A stretch of DNA of 15,175 nucleotides from CAZQKW01 sp964594075 (GTDB lineage: Bacteria > Desulfobacterota > WTBG01 > CAIYCZ01): positions 1 to 15,175 of the forward strand of contig CAZQKW010000070.1 in NCBI GenBank assembly GCA_964594075.1, written 5' to 3'. Of this stretch, positions 8,360-15,094 are shown one piece after another. A model generated the notes under the pieces. That model saw nothing but the letters and a program-made list of their open reading frames with translations. It had not been told where the DNA came from and did no database searches. Position numbers and translations under genes: made by a program. Each line of letters opens with the position of its first letter. The first letter of the stretch is position 1.

Positions 8360-9430
8360 ATGAAAGTTGGAATTATCGGCCTGCCGCAGGCGGGCAAAAA
8401 AACTCTATTTAGATTATTGACCGGCACACACGGCGAACGACCCGCGGATGCCAAGAAAGTTGTTGTAGGCACTGCCGAAATCAAGGATCCCCGATTTGAG
8501 GAACTGGTCAGGATATATGCGCCGAGAAAACAGGTCCGGCCAAAAATTGATATTGCGCTGATACCAACCATAGAGAAGGAAGCGATTGTTGAGGGGACGG
8601 TTTTTAAGGATATTGCCGACATGGATGCAGTCTGTCATGTGGTCAGGGCGTTCAAAAATGAAGCAATTTACCATGTGAGCGGTTCAATTGATCCCCAGCG
8701 CGACATTGAAACTGTGAATGGCGAGCTGATCTTGAATGATCTCATCTTCATAGAAAAGCGCTTGGATCGAATTGCAAAGGATATAAAAAAGGTTCAGGAC
8801 AAGCGCCTGGCACAGGAACAAGCGCTGCTGGAAAAATTAAAGATGCAGCTTGAACAGGAGCTTCCGTTGAGACTTATGACGCTCACGGATGAGGAGAAAA
8901 AACTCATCGGCAGCTATCCGTTTATCACCCTGAAACAAATGCTGGTGGTGTTGAATGTTGCTGATACTGATGTCCAGAAGCACGATCTGGAGCAAAATCT
9001 GCGCCTCCTTTATAAACCGCTAAAAATAGATGTCATGCAAATTTCCGCCGCCGTTGAAGCCGACATCGCGGGCCTTGAAACAGAAGAAGAAAAGAAGGAG
9101 TTTCTGCAGGCGCTGGGCATTAAAGAACCGGCCCTTGACGTGTTTACCCGCAGATGTCTGCAGGTGCTGGGGCTCATATCATTTTTTACGGCCAGTGAAA
9201 GCGAAGTGCGGCACTGGTTGGCACGGGCAGGCTCATCAGCCCCCGAGATTGCCGGCACAATACACTCTGATATGCAGAAGGGGTTTATTCGGGCTGATGT
9301 GATGAAATATGAGGATCTTATCCTTTACAAAACAGAGGCGCAGGTTAAGCATGCGGGAAAATATTATACCAAGGGAAAGGACTATATTGTAGAAGACGGC
9401 GATATTATCCATATACGGTTTAATGTGTGA
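8360..9430 (+). CDS. YchF-like (Obg-family, TGS/DUF933) protein with degenerate nucleotide-binding motifs
   Basis: 356 residues with the layout of YchF/OLA1: an N-terminal P-loop domain (1-about 130), a helical coiled-coil insert (about 130-190), the rest of the G domain, and a C-terminal DUF933/TGS domain whose end (GFIRADV...KDYIVEDGDIIHIRFNV) is typical. YchF itself is a ribosome-associated, ATP-preferring enzyme. The motifs here are altered: the P-loop is GLPQAGKKT (7-15) where YchF has GLPNVGKST, so Lys14 replaces the Mg-binding Ser. The DIAGLVxGA segment is DIALIPTIE, losing the switch II glycine. The base-recognition NxxE reads N199-VA-D202. Hydrolysis is therefore doubtful, though nucleotide binding is possible. 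A GAGGA Shine-Dalgarno lies 7 bp before the ATG. It is probably a divergent paralogue, with a canonical YchF elsewhere. Confidence 0.85.
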   Translation: MKVGIIGLPQAGKKTLFRLLTGTHGERPADAKKVVVGTAEIKDPRFEELVRIYAPRKQVRPKIDIALIPTIEKEAIVEGTVFKDIADMDAVCHVVRAFKNEAIYHVSGSIDPQRDIETVNGELILNDLIFIEKRLDRIAKDIKKVQDKRLAQEQALLEKLKMQLEQELPLRLMTLTDEEKKLIGSYPFITLKQMLVVLNVADTDVQKHDLEQNLRLLYKPLKIDVMQISAAVEADIAGLETEEEKKEFLQALGIKEPALDVFTRRCLQVLGLISFFTASESEVRHWLARAGSSAPEIAGTIHSDMQKGFIRADVMKYEDLILYKTEAQVKHAGKYYTKGKDYIVEDGDIIHIRFNV

Positions 9431-9469
9431 CGCTGGCAGCGATTATATCGTGTGCTATCGAAGGTTTAC

Positions 9470-9490
9470 CGCAGAACAGGAGGTTCTGCG
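9470..9490. repeat. Strong 8-bp hairpin between the YchF-like and cytochrome genes
   Basis: CGCAGAAC (9470-9477), loop AGGAG, GTTCTGCG (9483-9490). It lies 40 bp after the YchF-like stop codon and is followed by CCTTAAAAAAGG rather than a T-tract, so a classical rho-independent terminator is not supported. It could protect the 3' end of the upstream mRNA or mark the unit boundary. Confidence 0.4.
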
Positions 9491-9508
9491 CCTTAAAAAA
9501 GGCCGATC

Positions 9509-9537
9509 TTGACAATCAAGCGACCGTCCAGTATCGT
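9509..9537 (+). promoter_or_regulatory. Sigma70-like promoter for the cytochrome gene
   Basis: A perfect -35 hexamer TTGACA (9509-9514), a 17-bp spacer, and a -10 TATCGT (9532-9537; four of six consensus bases). The expected transcription start near 9544 gives a leader of about 30 bases that contains the strong Shine-Dalgarno AGGAGG (9562-9567), 5 bases before the ATG at 9573. Transcription has not been tested. Confidence 0.5.
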
Positions 9538-9572
9538 AACCGCATGTAACGTAACCTAAACAGGAGGCAGTA

Positions 9573-10166
9573 ATGAACACAAAAAACCGAATGATATTTT
9601 TGTGTGCGGTGCTGATTAGTGCAGCACTGGCACACCCGCTGTATGCTTATGAAAACATAAACGGCGATGCGCCCAATTGCCAAGATTGCCATTCAGCGCA
9701 ATTTAACGGCACTTCAAGCTGGCATACCAACCATCTGCTTCATGCAACCGGGAATTGCGGTAAATGCCACACGGGAGTTCCCGGCTCTTCTCTGGTTCCC
9801 ACAGAGAAATGCGGGGATTGCCACAATGGCCAGCCCTGCAATTTTGTCAACAAGCATGCGGCACCAGAAAAAACATCCTGCCTCACCTGCCATATTGAAT
9901 GCGCGGTAGGCCCGAACCCCTGCGTTGCTGAGACGGCATTGGAGCCTGATGATCCGCGCCTTGACACGCTTCGCACCTTCCGCGATGAGGTTCTGGCAAA
10001 AGGGGAAAATGGCAAAAAGCTGATAGAGTTATATTACCGTGCAGGAGAAGATCTGGCAAAACTCATGGAGAAAAAACCGGCCCTCAAACAGTCGGTGCGC
10101 AGTCTTCTTGAAGCCATACTCCCGGCAATAGAAAAACTCAATAATCAAAAAACCCAGAAAAAATAA
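9573..10166 (+). CDS. Exported tetraheme c-type cytochrome with CFI-box-like C-terminal domain
   Basis: 197 residues. Residues 1-25 are a signal peptide (cleavage near LYA/Y). Four CxxCH heme-attachment motifs follow: CQDCH (36-40), CGKCH (62-66), CGDCH (80-84) and CLTCH (103-107), with extra histidines (51, 54, 57, 95) that could be distal ligands. The heme part is only about 80 residues, so hemes would be closely packed. From Cys117 (CVAETAL) to the end, the segment RLDTLRTFRDEVL...LIELYYRAGEDLAKLMEKKPALKQSVR resembles the C-terminal module seen with the CFI-box (CFIATAAYG...LRxFRD...YY...hPALR), with a changed box sequence. The role is inferred as periplasmic electron transfer; the partner is unknown. 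It is driven by its own promoter and a strong AGGAGG site. No cytochrome maturation genes are in view. Confidence 0.88.
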   Translation: MNTKNRMIFLCAVLISAALAHPLYAYENINGDAPNCQDCHSAQFNGTSSWHTNHLLHATGNCGKCHTGVPGSSLVPTEKCGDCHNGQPCNFVNKHAAPEKTSCLTCHIECAVGPNPCVAETALEPDDPRLDTLRTFRDEVLAKGENGKKLIELYYRAGEDLAKLMEKKPALKQSVRSLLEAILPAIEKLNNQKTQKK

Positions 10167-10220
10167 AACATCCTGTGGTCACAAAAGATGTGTATCTACC
10201 TGACTGCCTGAAGCAACGGC

Positions 10221-10246
10221 GTCATTCTGAACAAAGTGAAGAATCT
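10221..10246 (+). repeat. Dispersed hairpin-type repeat, copy 3
   Basis: GTCATTCTGAAC at the left and GTGAAGAATCT at the right, a close match in form to copy 1 at 3451-3475. It lies in the 232-bp gap between the cytochrome and formyltransferase genes. The rest of that gap shows no convincing gene; a 61-codon frame crossing the repeat looks random. Confidence 0.5.
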
Positions 10247-10398
10247 CAACGTTGGCACCGGTTAGGGAATTCAATATGTGCTGAATACGTCTATTATCAC
10301 AGACCTTATACTGTCACATTTTTCAACAACCAACGTGCGTGCCATACCCATAGGAGATAAATAGTCATCATGAATAAGGAGTAAAAAAAGGGGGAAAC

Positions 10399-11232
10399 AT
10401 GACCTATCAGATCGGCTGGGTGTCAACCGGTAGAGGGCAGGGATCAATGAATCTCCTCAACGCTATGGTGCAGGCCATTAACTGCGGTGCGGTGCCGGCT
10501 GAAATAGCTTTTGTGGTGTGCAGCAGGGAGCTGGGAGAGGCGGAAGGCAGCGACCAGTATATCACGCAGGTGCGGGACTATGGTATTCCCCTCATTTCCT
10601 TTTCCTCAAAGAAATTTTTGCCGGAACTGCGGCGTGAGGGAAAAACTAACCCTGAGGCCCTGCGACAATGGCGGCTTGCCTATGACCGGGAAATCATGAA
10701 ACGCCTTGAAGGCAAGAGGGCGAACATCTTGGTTCTTGCCGGTTACATGCTCATCGTAGGTGAGGAAATCTGCGAGCAGTATGACATGATAAATTTGCAC
10801 CCGGCAGCTCCCGGAGGCCCTGCGGGAACCTGGCAGGAAGTGATCTGGCAGCTCATACACCAGCGCGCGCAGGAAAGCGGCAATATGATGCATCTGGTGA
10901 CAAAGGAGTTGGACAAGGGGCCACCTATTACCTACTGCACTTTTCCCCTACGAGGGGCCGAGTTTGATCCCCTGTGGGCAGAAATGGAAAAAAAGCTGAA
11001 AGGCAAAATGCTGGCAGAAATTGTAAAGAAAGAGGGCGAACAAAACCCTCTCTTCGCAAAAATCCGGCAGGAAGGAGCACGGCGGGAAATCCCCCTGGTG
11101 GTGCAGACGGTGAAAGCATTTGCCGAAGGCAGGATCCGGCTGATGAATAAAAAAATTATTGCCGAAGGAGAGGTGCTTGAAAAGCCGTATTGCCTTAATA
11201 AAGAAATTGAAGCGGTTATTCAAATAAAATAA
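10399..11232 (+). CDS. PurN-like formyltransferase-family protein of uncertain substrate
   Basis: 277 residues with the formyltransferase fold (PurN / Fmt N-terminal type), which moves a formyl group from 10-formyltetrahydrofolate to an amine. The catalytic trio is kept: Asn132 and His134 in INLHPAAPGGPAGTW and Asp172 in HLVTKELDKGP. The N-terminus (WVSTGRGQGSMNLL) corresponds to the phosphate-loop region of PurN (LxSGxGSNLQ) but differs. About 277 residues exceeds the roughly 210 of PurN; the added C-terminal 70-80 residues (from about 200) are charged and helical, with IPLVVQTVKAFAEGRI resembling the 'VxAv..fAeGRi' end of some homologues. It stands alone, without purine genes, after a weak AGGGGG Shine-Dalgarno. 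It may be a genuine glycinamide ribonucleotide formyltransferase variant or act on another amine, such as a sugar nucleotide. Confidence 0.75.
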   Translation: MTYQIGWVSTGRGQGSMNLLNAMVQAINCGAVPAEIAFVVCSRELGEAEGSDQYITQVRDYGIPLISFSSKKFLPELRREGKTNPEALRQWRLAYDREIMKRLEGKRANILVLAGYMLIVGEEICEQYDMINLHPAAPGGPAGTWQEVIWQLIHQRAQESGNMMHLVTKELDKGPPITYCTFPLRGAEFDPLWAEMEKKLKGKMLAEIVKKEGEQNPLFAKIRQEGARREIPLVVQTVKAFAEGRIRLMNKKIIAEGEVLEKPYCLNKEIEAVIQIK

Positions 11233-11258
11233 TTGAAATGCAATGCATTGAACCCATC

Positions 11259-11322
<64 letters not shown>

Positions 11323-11323
11323 T

Positions 11324-12061
11324 TTACGCCATCGCCTTAAAGAATTTGGCAAACGTTTCCTTGCCATAAACCCCCAGTAGAATCTTTCCCATCCGGTCAG
11401 TCTGGCGCATGCCGTCGTACTGGGCTTTTATGCGCTGTTTCTGCCTCTCTTTAAAGGTATCGTCAACCTTCTCTGCCTCCTGATACATCCTTACCCACAG
11501 CTTGATAAACTCCGCGCACAGCTCAAAGACCGTATCAATTTTATCAGTGGTAGTCTCGGCAATAATGAAGACCGGCGAAATATAAGTGCGCACCCAGGTG
11601 GTGGTCTCGCTCATGGGCACAGCACGAAAATCTTTGTGGGTCAAAAATTTCTTGTGCACTGCGTCAAACGGTTCAAGATATTTCATGGTGAAGGCATAGT
11701 CCATCACCAGGTCAAAGCCAAAAGATAAGTCCGTGTCAAAGTTGTATCTGCCATCCTTGAAAATGACCGAATTAATCCCCCAGATGGGGAGTTTGTAAGA
11801 GAAATCAGGCAAGGTCTGAAATATCTCAGCGCCCACTGAGATTTCATTGTTATGATGGGGAATGGGCACACCGCGTTCATATTTAAAATCAACCAAAGAT
11901 ATTCTATCAATCTTGTCCGCTTTATACAGCTTGATGCCGCCACCCTCCTCACCGCTGAGCAGTTTTACCTGTTCAATGTCCTCAAAGCCGGTGATCCGTT
12001 CCAGTTTGATGTACTTTGAAAGCTCCTCATAACAAAATTGGGTAAGTGAACTAACAGGCAT
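11324..12061 (-). CDS. Ferredoxin-dependent bilin reductase-like protein (PcyA/HY2 family candidate)
   Basis: 245 residues, no signal peptide. It resembles ferredoxin-dependent bilin reductases, which reduce biliverdin to phycobilins. By eye against remembered PcyA: IFQTLPDFSYKLPIWGINSV...DLS (80-113) matches the core segment VMFPEPLYGLPLFGCDIV...DLS; W-VRTYISPVFII (156-167) matches W-EIFSEYCLFI; and the end, RQKQ...D-RMGKILLGVYGKETFAKFF, matches RQGQ...[20 protein letters not shown]. Asn97 occupies the place of the PcyA catalytic Asp105; plant HY2 also has Asn there as I recall. The ATG is chosen over TTG at 12067 because AAGGAG lies 6-7 bp ahead. It lies 40 bp after hsdM on the same strand, so it is probably co-transcribed. 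No heme oxygenase or ferredoxin is nearby. The family call is a reading, not a search. Confidence 0.55.
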   Translation of the reverse strand: MPVSSLTQFCYEELSKYIKLERITGFEDIEQVKLLSGEEGGGIKLYKADKIDRISLVDFKYERGVPIPHHNNEISVGAEIFQTLPDFSYKLPIWGINSVIFKDGRYNFDTDLSFGFDLVMDYAFTMKYLEPFDAVHKKFLTHKDFRAVPMSETTTWVRTYISPVFIIAETTTDKIDTVFELCAEFIKLWVRMYQEAEKVDDTFKERQKQRIKAQYDGMRQTDRMGKILLGVYGKETFAKFFKAMA

Positions 12062-12101
12062 AATCAACTCCTTTTATTGATTTTTTGCTGCTGTATGCGT
12101 G

Positions 12102-13619
12102 TCATCGTGTTGACCGTAACGTTTTCACTGCTTCCGCTACCTCTTTCCCCTTTTCCTCAATAAAATCCAAAAGCTCCTCCGGGGTGCGGGTATCTTCTTC
12201 GCTTTTAGCATTGGGGTTGACCGCCTTCAGGTCGTAATTTTTCGCTTCGATTTCCTGCCGGGTTACGGTCCAACTCCGGTCACTGTCGGCGCGGTCGGCA
12301 AGCAGTTTGAAGAACACTTCAAACTTATCTATGGTGAACGGGGTCTTTTTCCCCACCTTTATGTCAGATAAATCATAGTACCAGATTTTCTCGGTTGGTT
12401 TGCCCTTGGTAAAGAACAGCAGATTGGTTTTTACCCCCGCGCCGGCTGCGGTGAATACGCCACCGGGCAGGCTTACGATACACCACAGGTCGCAATCATC
12501 AAGGAGTTTGCGCTTGGTCTGCACAAAAGCGGTTTCGTTGGTGCGAAACAAAACTCCCTCATCAATCACGATGCCGCAGCGTCCACCAGGCTTCAGGCTG
12601 TCTATGACATGCTGGAGAAACAGCACCTGCGTTGCGCTCGTCTTATAGGCAAACCGTGTCTGCGCATCCTTTCCCTCTTTGCCGCCAAAAGGCGGGTTCA
12701 TGAGGATCACGTCATACAACGCCGGAGCACCAGTGAAAAGTCCGCCATATATCTCTGCGCCGGTCAAGGTGTTGCCATGCCAGATATGCGGCTCGTCAAT
12801 GCCGTGCAGCACCAGGTTTGCGAGAGCGATGGGATATATGGCGTTATCTTTTTCTCTGCCATAAAAGGTGCGCTGCTTTAATATTTCAAACTGGTCGGGG
12901 GATTTTATGTTGCAATTATTCTGCCCGGCCATGTGCTCAAATGATTGTGCAAGGAAGCCGCCCGTTCCGCAGCCGGGGTCATACACTGCTTCACCGATTT
13001 GCGGGTCAATCACCCGCACCATTGCCCGGATTATCTCACGGGGCGTGAAGAACTGACCGCCGTCATTGCCCTTCTCGCCCATCTTCAGCAGCAGTCCTTC
13101 ATATACCTGAGAGAGGGTAAAGACATGGGTGGGATCAACCGTTTCTGCGCTTATTTCATTGACCTTATCCAGCACATCAAGGAAGTTCCGTTCGGTATCA
13201 ATCCGGGTGCGCTCAACACCGGACATAATCTCGCTGATTACTTTCTGCCGGGGAGTGGCGTTTGGCTGCTCACGAAGTGATTTTAAATGGGGGATTAGCG
13301 TGCCGTTCACGAAATTGAAGAACGCTCCAAGCGCACCGTTTTGCAGCTCTTTTCGTTTAACCCCGTCTGGGGCAGCCCAATCCTGCCATCGGTATGGTGA
13401 GCTGAGCGAAGGGGTAAAATCATGCCCCACCGCTGCTGCTTCTTCCTGCTCCCTCAGCTCCTTTTCATCAAGGATACGCAGAAATAGTATCCAGGTAAGC
13501 TCGGGAACATACTGCAATGCCCCGGCGCAGTTTGACCGGCGCATGATGTCGCAGATGGATTTTATTGCGCTGTTGACTGAACCCTGAGTGGCGAGTTTCT
13601 TGCCGTTATTATTTTTCAT
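12102..13619 (-). CDS. hsdM: Type I restriction-modification system DNA methyltransferase subunit HsdM
   Basis: N6-adenine methyltransferase subunit of a type I restriction-modification complex (normally M2S for modification, R2M2S for cleavage). 505 residues, full length. The N-terminal HsdM domain spans about 10-150 (ICDIMRRSNCAGALQYVPELTWILFLRILDE). The catalytic domain has FTPR (191-194), the S-adenosylmethionine-binding motif I DPGCGTGG (214-221) and the N6-adenine motif IV NPPF (308-311). The C-terminus is charged and helical, suiting contact with HsdS. The usual partners hsdS and hsdR are absent from the window; the next gene downstream is the bilin reductase-like gene and the one upstream is fic. 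The start ATG is supported by the family N-terminus, but no Shine-Dalgarno is clear. A second, broken copy of its first 116 bp lies upstream of fic. Confidence 0.95.
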   Translation of the reverse strand: MKNNNGKKLATQGSVNSAIKSICDIMRRSNCAGALQYVPELTWILFLRILDEKELREQEEAAAVGHDFTPSLSSPYRWQDWAAPDGVKRKELQNGALGAFFNFVNGTLIPHLKSLREQPNATPRQKVISEIMSGVERTRIDTERNFLDVLDKVNEISAETVDPTHVFTLSQVYEGLLLKMGEKGNDGGQFFTPREIIRAMVRVIDPQIGEAVYDPGCGTGGFLAQSFEHMAGQNNCNIKSPDQFEILKQRTFYGREKDNAIYPIALANLVLHGIDEPHIWHGNTLTGAEIYGGLFTGAPALYDVILMNPPFGGKEGKDAQTRFAYKTSATQVLFLQHVIDSLKPGGRCGIVIDEGVLFRTNETAFVQTKRKLLDDCDLWCIVSLPGGVFTAAGAGVKTNLLFFTKGKPTEKIWYYDLSDIKVGKKTPFTIDKFEVFFKLLADRADSDRSWTVTRQEIEAKNYDLKAVNPNAKSEEDTRTPEELLDFIEEKGKEVAEAVKTLRSTR

Positions 13620-13744
13620 ATGTATTGATGGTGATTTTACATCGACTAACCAACCTATATATCATGTTCACGCACCCTCGTATGAAATAGCCGGGCACTA
13701 AATGCGATTAACGTTTTTTTACACTTTACACCTTACATATTTTG

Positions 13745-13755
13745 TTATTACCCCC
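13745..13755. repeat. 11-bp direct repeat, fic 3' side
   Basis: TTATTACCCCC, found again exactly at 14853-14863. The two copies bracket the fic gene, lying just past its stop and just ahead of its start. A partial third copy (TTTATTACCC) overlaps the fic stop codon. This fits a scar of insertion or short-homology recombination, but the sequence is simple and chance cannot be excluded. Confidence 0.4.
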
Positions 13756-13759
13756 TTTA

Positions 13760-14821
13760 TTACCCTTTTTTAAGGGTAGTACCCTTTTTCCGCCATTTGG
13801 CTCCAGGGCCACGGCCAAGACATTCAACACTGCCCAGTCTTTGAAGATCGCGCAGCACCTTTCGTACCATATCAGGACTTGTTCCCATGCATGCGCGCTG
13901 GATGTCCTGCAGGGTGAATGTGCCGCTGAATGTATCAATTGCCCTGAATATCTGTTCTGTTTTTGTTCCTCGGGGACTTTTTGTCCGTTCCACACGGTCT
14001 TCAAGTTCATGGTATGCCTGCCGCAGAATTGACAAAAGATAATTTATGTAGGGCCAGGGATCATGTTTTGCTTCGTGCCACCCCTGAGAACTCTGCTCAA
14101 GGGTTTCATAGTAGCGCTCTTTGTTTTCCTCAATCGTGCGCTCAAGGCTTATATAATGCCCAACAGCGTACCCAAGCTTCAGAGTCTGCAACAGCAGCAG
14201 CAACCGGGAAACCCGGCCGTTACCGTCACGAAAAGGATGTATGCACAGGAAGTCGAGGTTATATGCCGCAACTGCAATGAGCGGATGGATCTTTTGCTCC
14301 CGTAAACTGTTATTCCATGCTTCAGTCAATTGTGTCATAGCTGCGGGAGTAGCTTTTGCCGTTACTGTTTTGAACCGAACCCGCGTTCTACCGTCAGGAT
14401 ATTTTTCAATAATGTCGCCATCTTTATCTTTATAACGACCTGCATCCCAAATATCACCGCGCGAAAGACGGTGCAATTCACGAATGGTTTTTTCTGTCAA
14501 CGGTATGCCGGCATAGTTTTCATGTATCCATTTCAGGGCATTTCTATAACCCCTCACTTCTTCTTCATTGCGGTCAAGCGTTGGCTTTTTACCAAATACC
14601 ACTGTATTGACACGAGACTGATCAATACTCACACCTTCAATCCGGTTTGATGAAATGGCGCTCTCTATCATAGCATGCTCCCGCAGTGCCTTAAGCTTCT
14701 GGGGAGTCTGCCTGGTGAAAAGCTCCTGTTTCCCCCGCGCCTCGCTCAACTCAGCAATATACCAGGCCGTGCTTGTCGGAATGGATTCAAACTTACCGAA
14801 TAATTGTTTAAAAGTGTTCAT
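13760..14821 (-). CDS. Fic-family protein adenylyltransferase, class II with N-terminal inhibitory helix
   Basis: 353 residues. Fic enzymes transfer AMP (or another nucleoside phosphate) from a nucleotide to a hydroxyl group of a target protein. The active-site motif is complete: HPFRDGNGRVSR at 195-206. The inhibitory motif (S/T)xxxE(G/N) is in the N-terminal part, S58-NRI-E62-G63, placing it in class II, where Glu62 would block the ATP gamma-phosphate. A winged-helix-like domain (about 285-345, TLQDIQRACMGTSPDMVRKVLRDLQRLG) suggests DNA binding or autoregulation. The start is well fixed: an in-frame TGA lies two codons upstream; GAAGG abuts the ATG, a poor Shine-Dalgarno distance. It precedes hsdM with a gap of about 140 bp. 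Fic genes are often found in type I restriction loci, where their role is unclear. Confidence 0.93.
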   Translation of the reverse strand: MNTFKQLFGKFESIPTSTAWYIAELSEARGKQELFTRQTPQKLKALREHAMIESAISSNRIEGVSIDQSRVNTVVFGKKPTLDRNEEEVRGYRNALKWIHENYAGIPLTEKTIRELHRLSRGDIWDAGRYKDKDGDIIEKYPDGRTRVRFKTVTAKATPAAMTQLTEAWNNSLREQKIHPLIAVAAYNLDFLCIHPFRDGNGRVSRLLLLLQTLKLGYAVGHYISLERTIEENKERYYETLEQSSQGWHEAKHDPWPYINYLLSILRQAYHELEDRVERTKSPRGTKTEQIFRAIDTFSGTFTLQDIQRACMGTSPDMVRKVLRDLQRLGSVECLGRGPGAKWRKKGTTLKKG

Positions 14822-14852
14822 CCTTCAAATCTCGAATATGGCACCGACCCTT

Positions 14853-14863
14853 TTATTACCCCC
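14853..14863. repeat. 11-bp direct repeat, fic 5' side
   Basis: Exact second copy of TTATTACCCCC (13745-13755). It lies between the end of the hsdM fragment homology (14870) and the fic start codon (14821), exactly where the rearrangement junction should be. Confidence 0.4.
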
Positions 14864-14869
14864 ATCTCT

Positions 14870-14987
14870 GGAACATACTGCACTGCCCAGCGCAGTTTGG
14901 CCGGCGCATGATGTCGCAGATGGATTATATTGCGCTGTTGGCGGATAGCTGGGAATTAAATTTCTTGGCTTTGCTGTTGTTTTCCAT
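14870..14987 (-). pseudogene. Truncated 5' fragment of a second hsdM gene
   Basis: Reading from the minus strand, an ATG at 14987-14985 opens MENNSKAKKF..., parallel to MKNNNGKKLA of the intact hsdM. The following stretch (about 73 bp, 14870-14942) is roughly nine-tenths identical to hsdM 13504-13576. The frame is broken: the lysine codon AAA after ...NSAI has become TAA, and one base is missing in the CAGALQ region. Homology stops abruptly after the VPE codons, and fic begins about 50 bp later. It is a remnant of an hsdM copy whose remaining 1.4 kb was deleted, not a functional gene. The first 15 codons have diverged more than the rest. Confidence 0.85.
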
Positions 14988-15053
14988 ACATGAATGAAAT
15001 AATTAAGGCTATCTATTATTACAAAACAGTTATTGAACTATGAGTATAATGTC

Positions 15054-15094
15054 ATTCTGCCCCTGTGACTCGATCACAGGGTTGACCGCAGAAT
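15054..15094. repeat. Compound hairpin element (dispersed repeat relative)
   Basis: An outer stem ATTCTGC (15054-15060) with GCAGAAT (15088-15094) encloses an inner stem CCCTGTGA (15061-15068) with TCACAGGG (15074-15081), loop CTCGA. A 6-base bulge (TTGACC) lies on the right side only. Its left flank GTCATTCTG is shared with the repeat at 10221. The design suits a REP-like or miniature palindromic element. The remaining bases to the window end (15095-15175) show no gene. Confidence 0.7.

Noticed and set aside
10175..10360. 61-codon open frame on the plus strand
   Set aside because: It crosses a dispersed repeat, has no Shine-Dalgarno, and shows no protein-like composition.
10370..10384. Four-codon mini-frame ATG AAT AAG GAG TAA before the formyltransferase gene
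   Set aside because: AGGAG is 13 bp upstream of its ATG, too far for a convincing leader peptide; it occurs by chance in AT-rich DNA.
13129..13587. 152-codon open frame on the plus strand
   Set aside because: Antisense to hsdM, with serine-rich composition typical of a shadow frame.
14655..14948. 97-codon open frame on the plus strand
   Set aside because: It runs antisense across the start of fic and the hsdM fragment; the minus-strand reading explains both.
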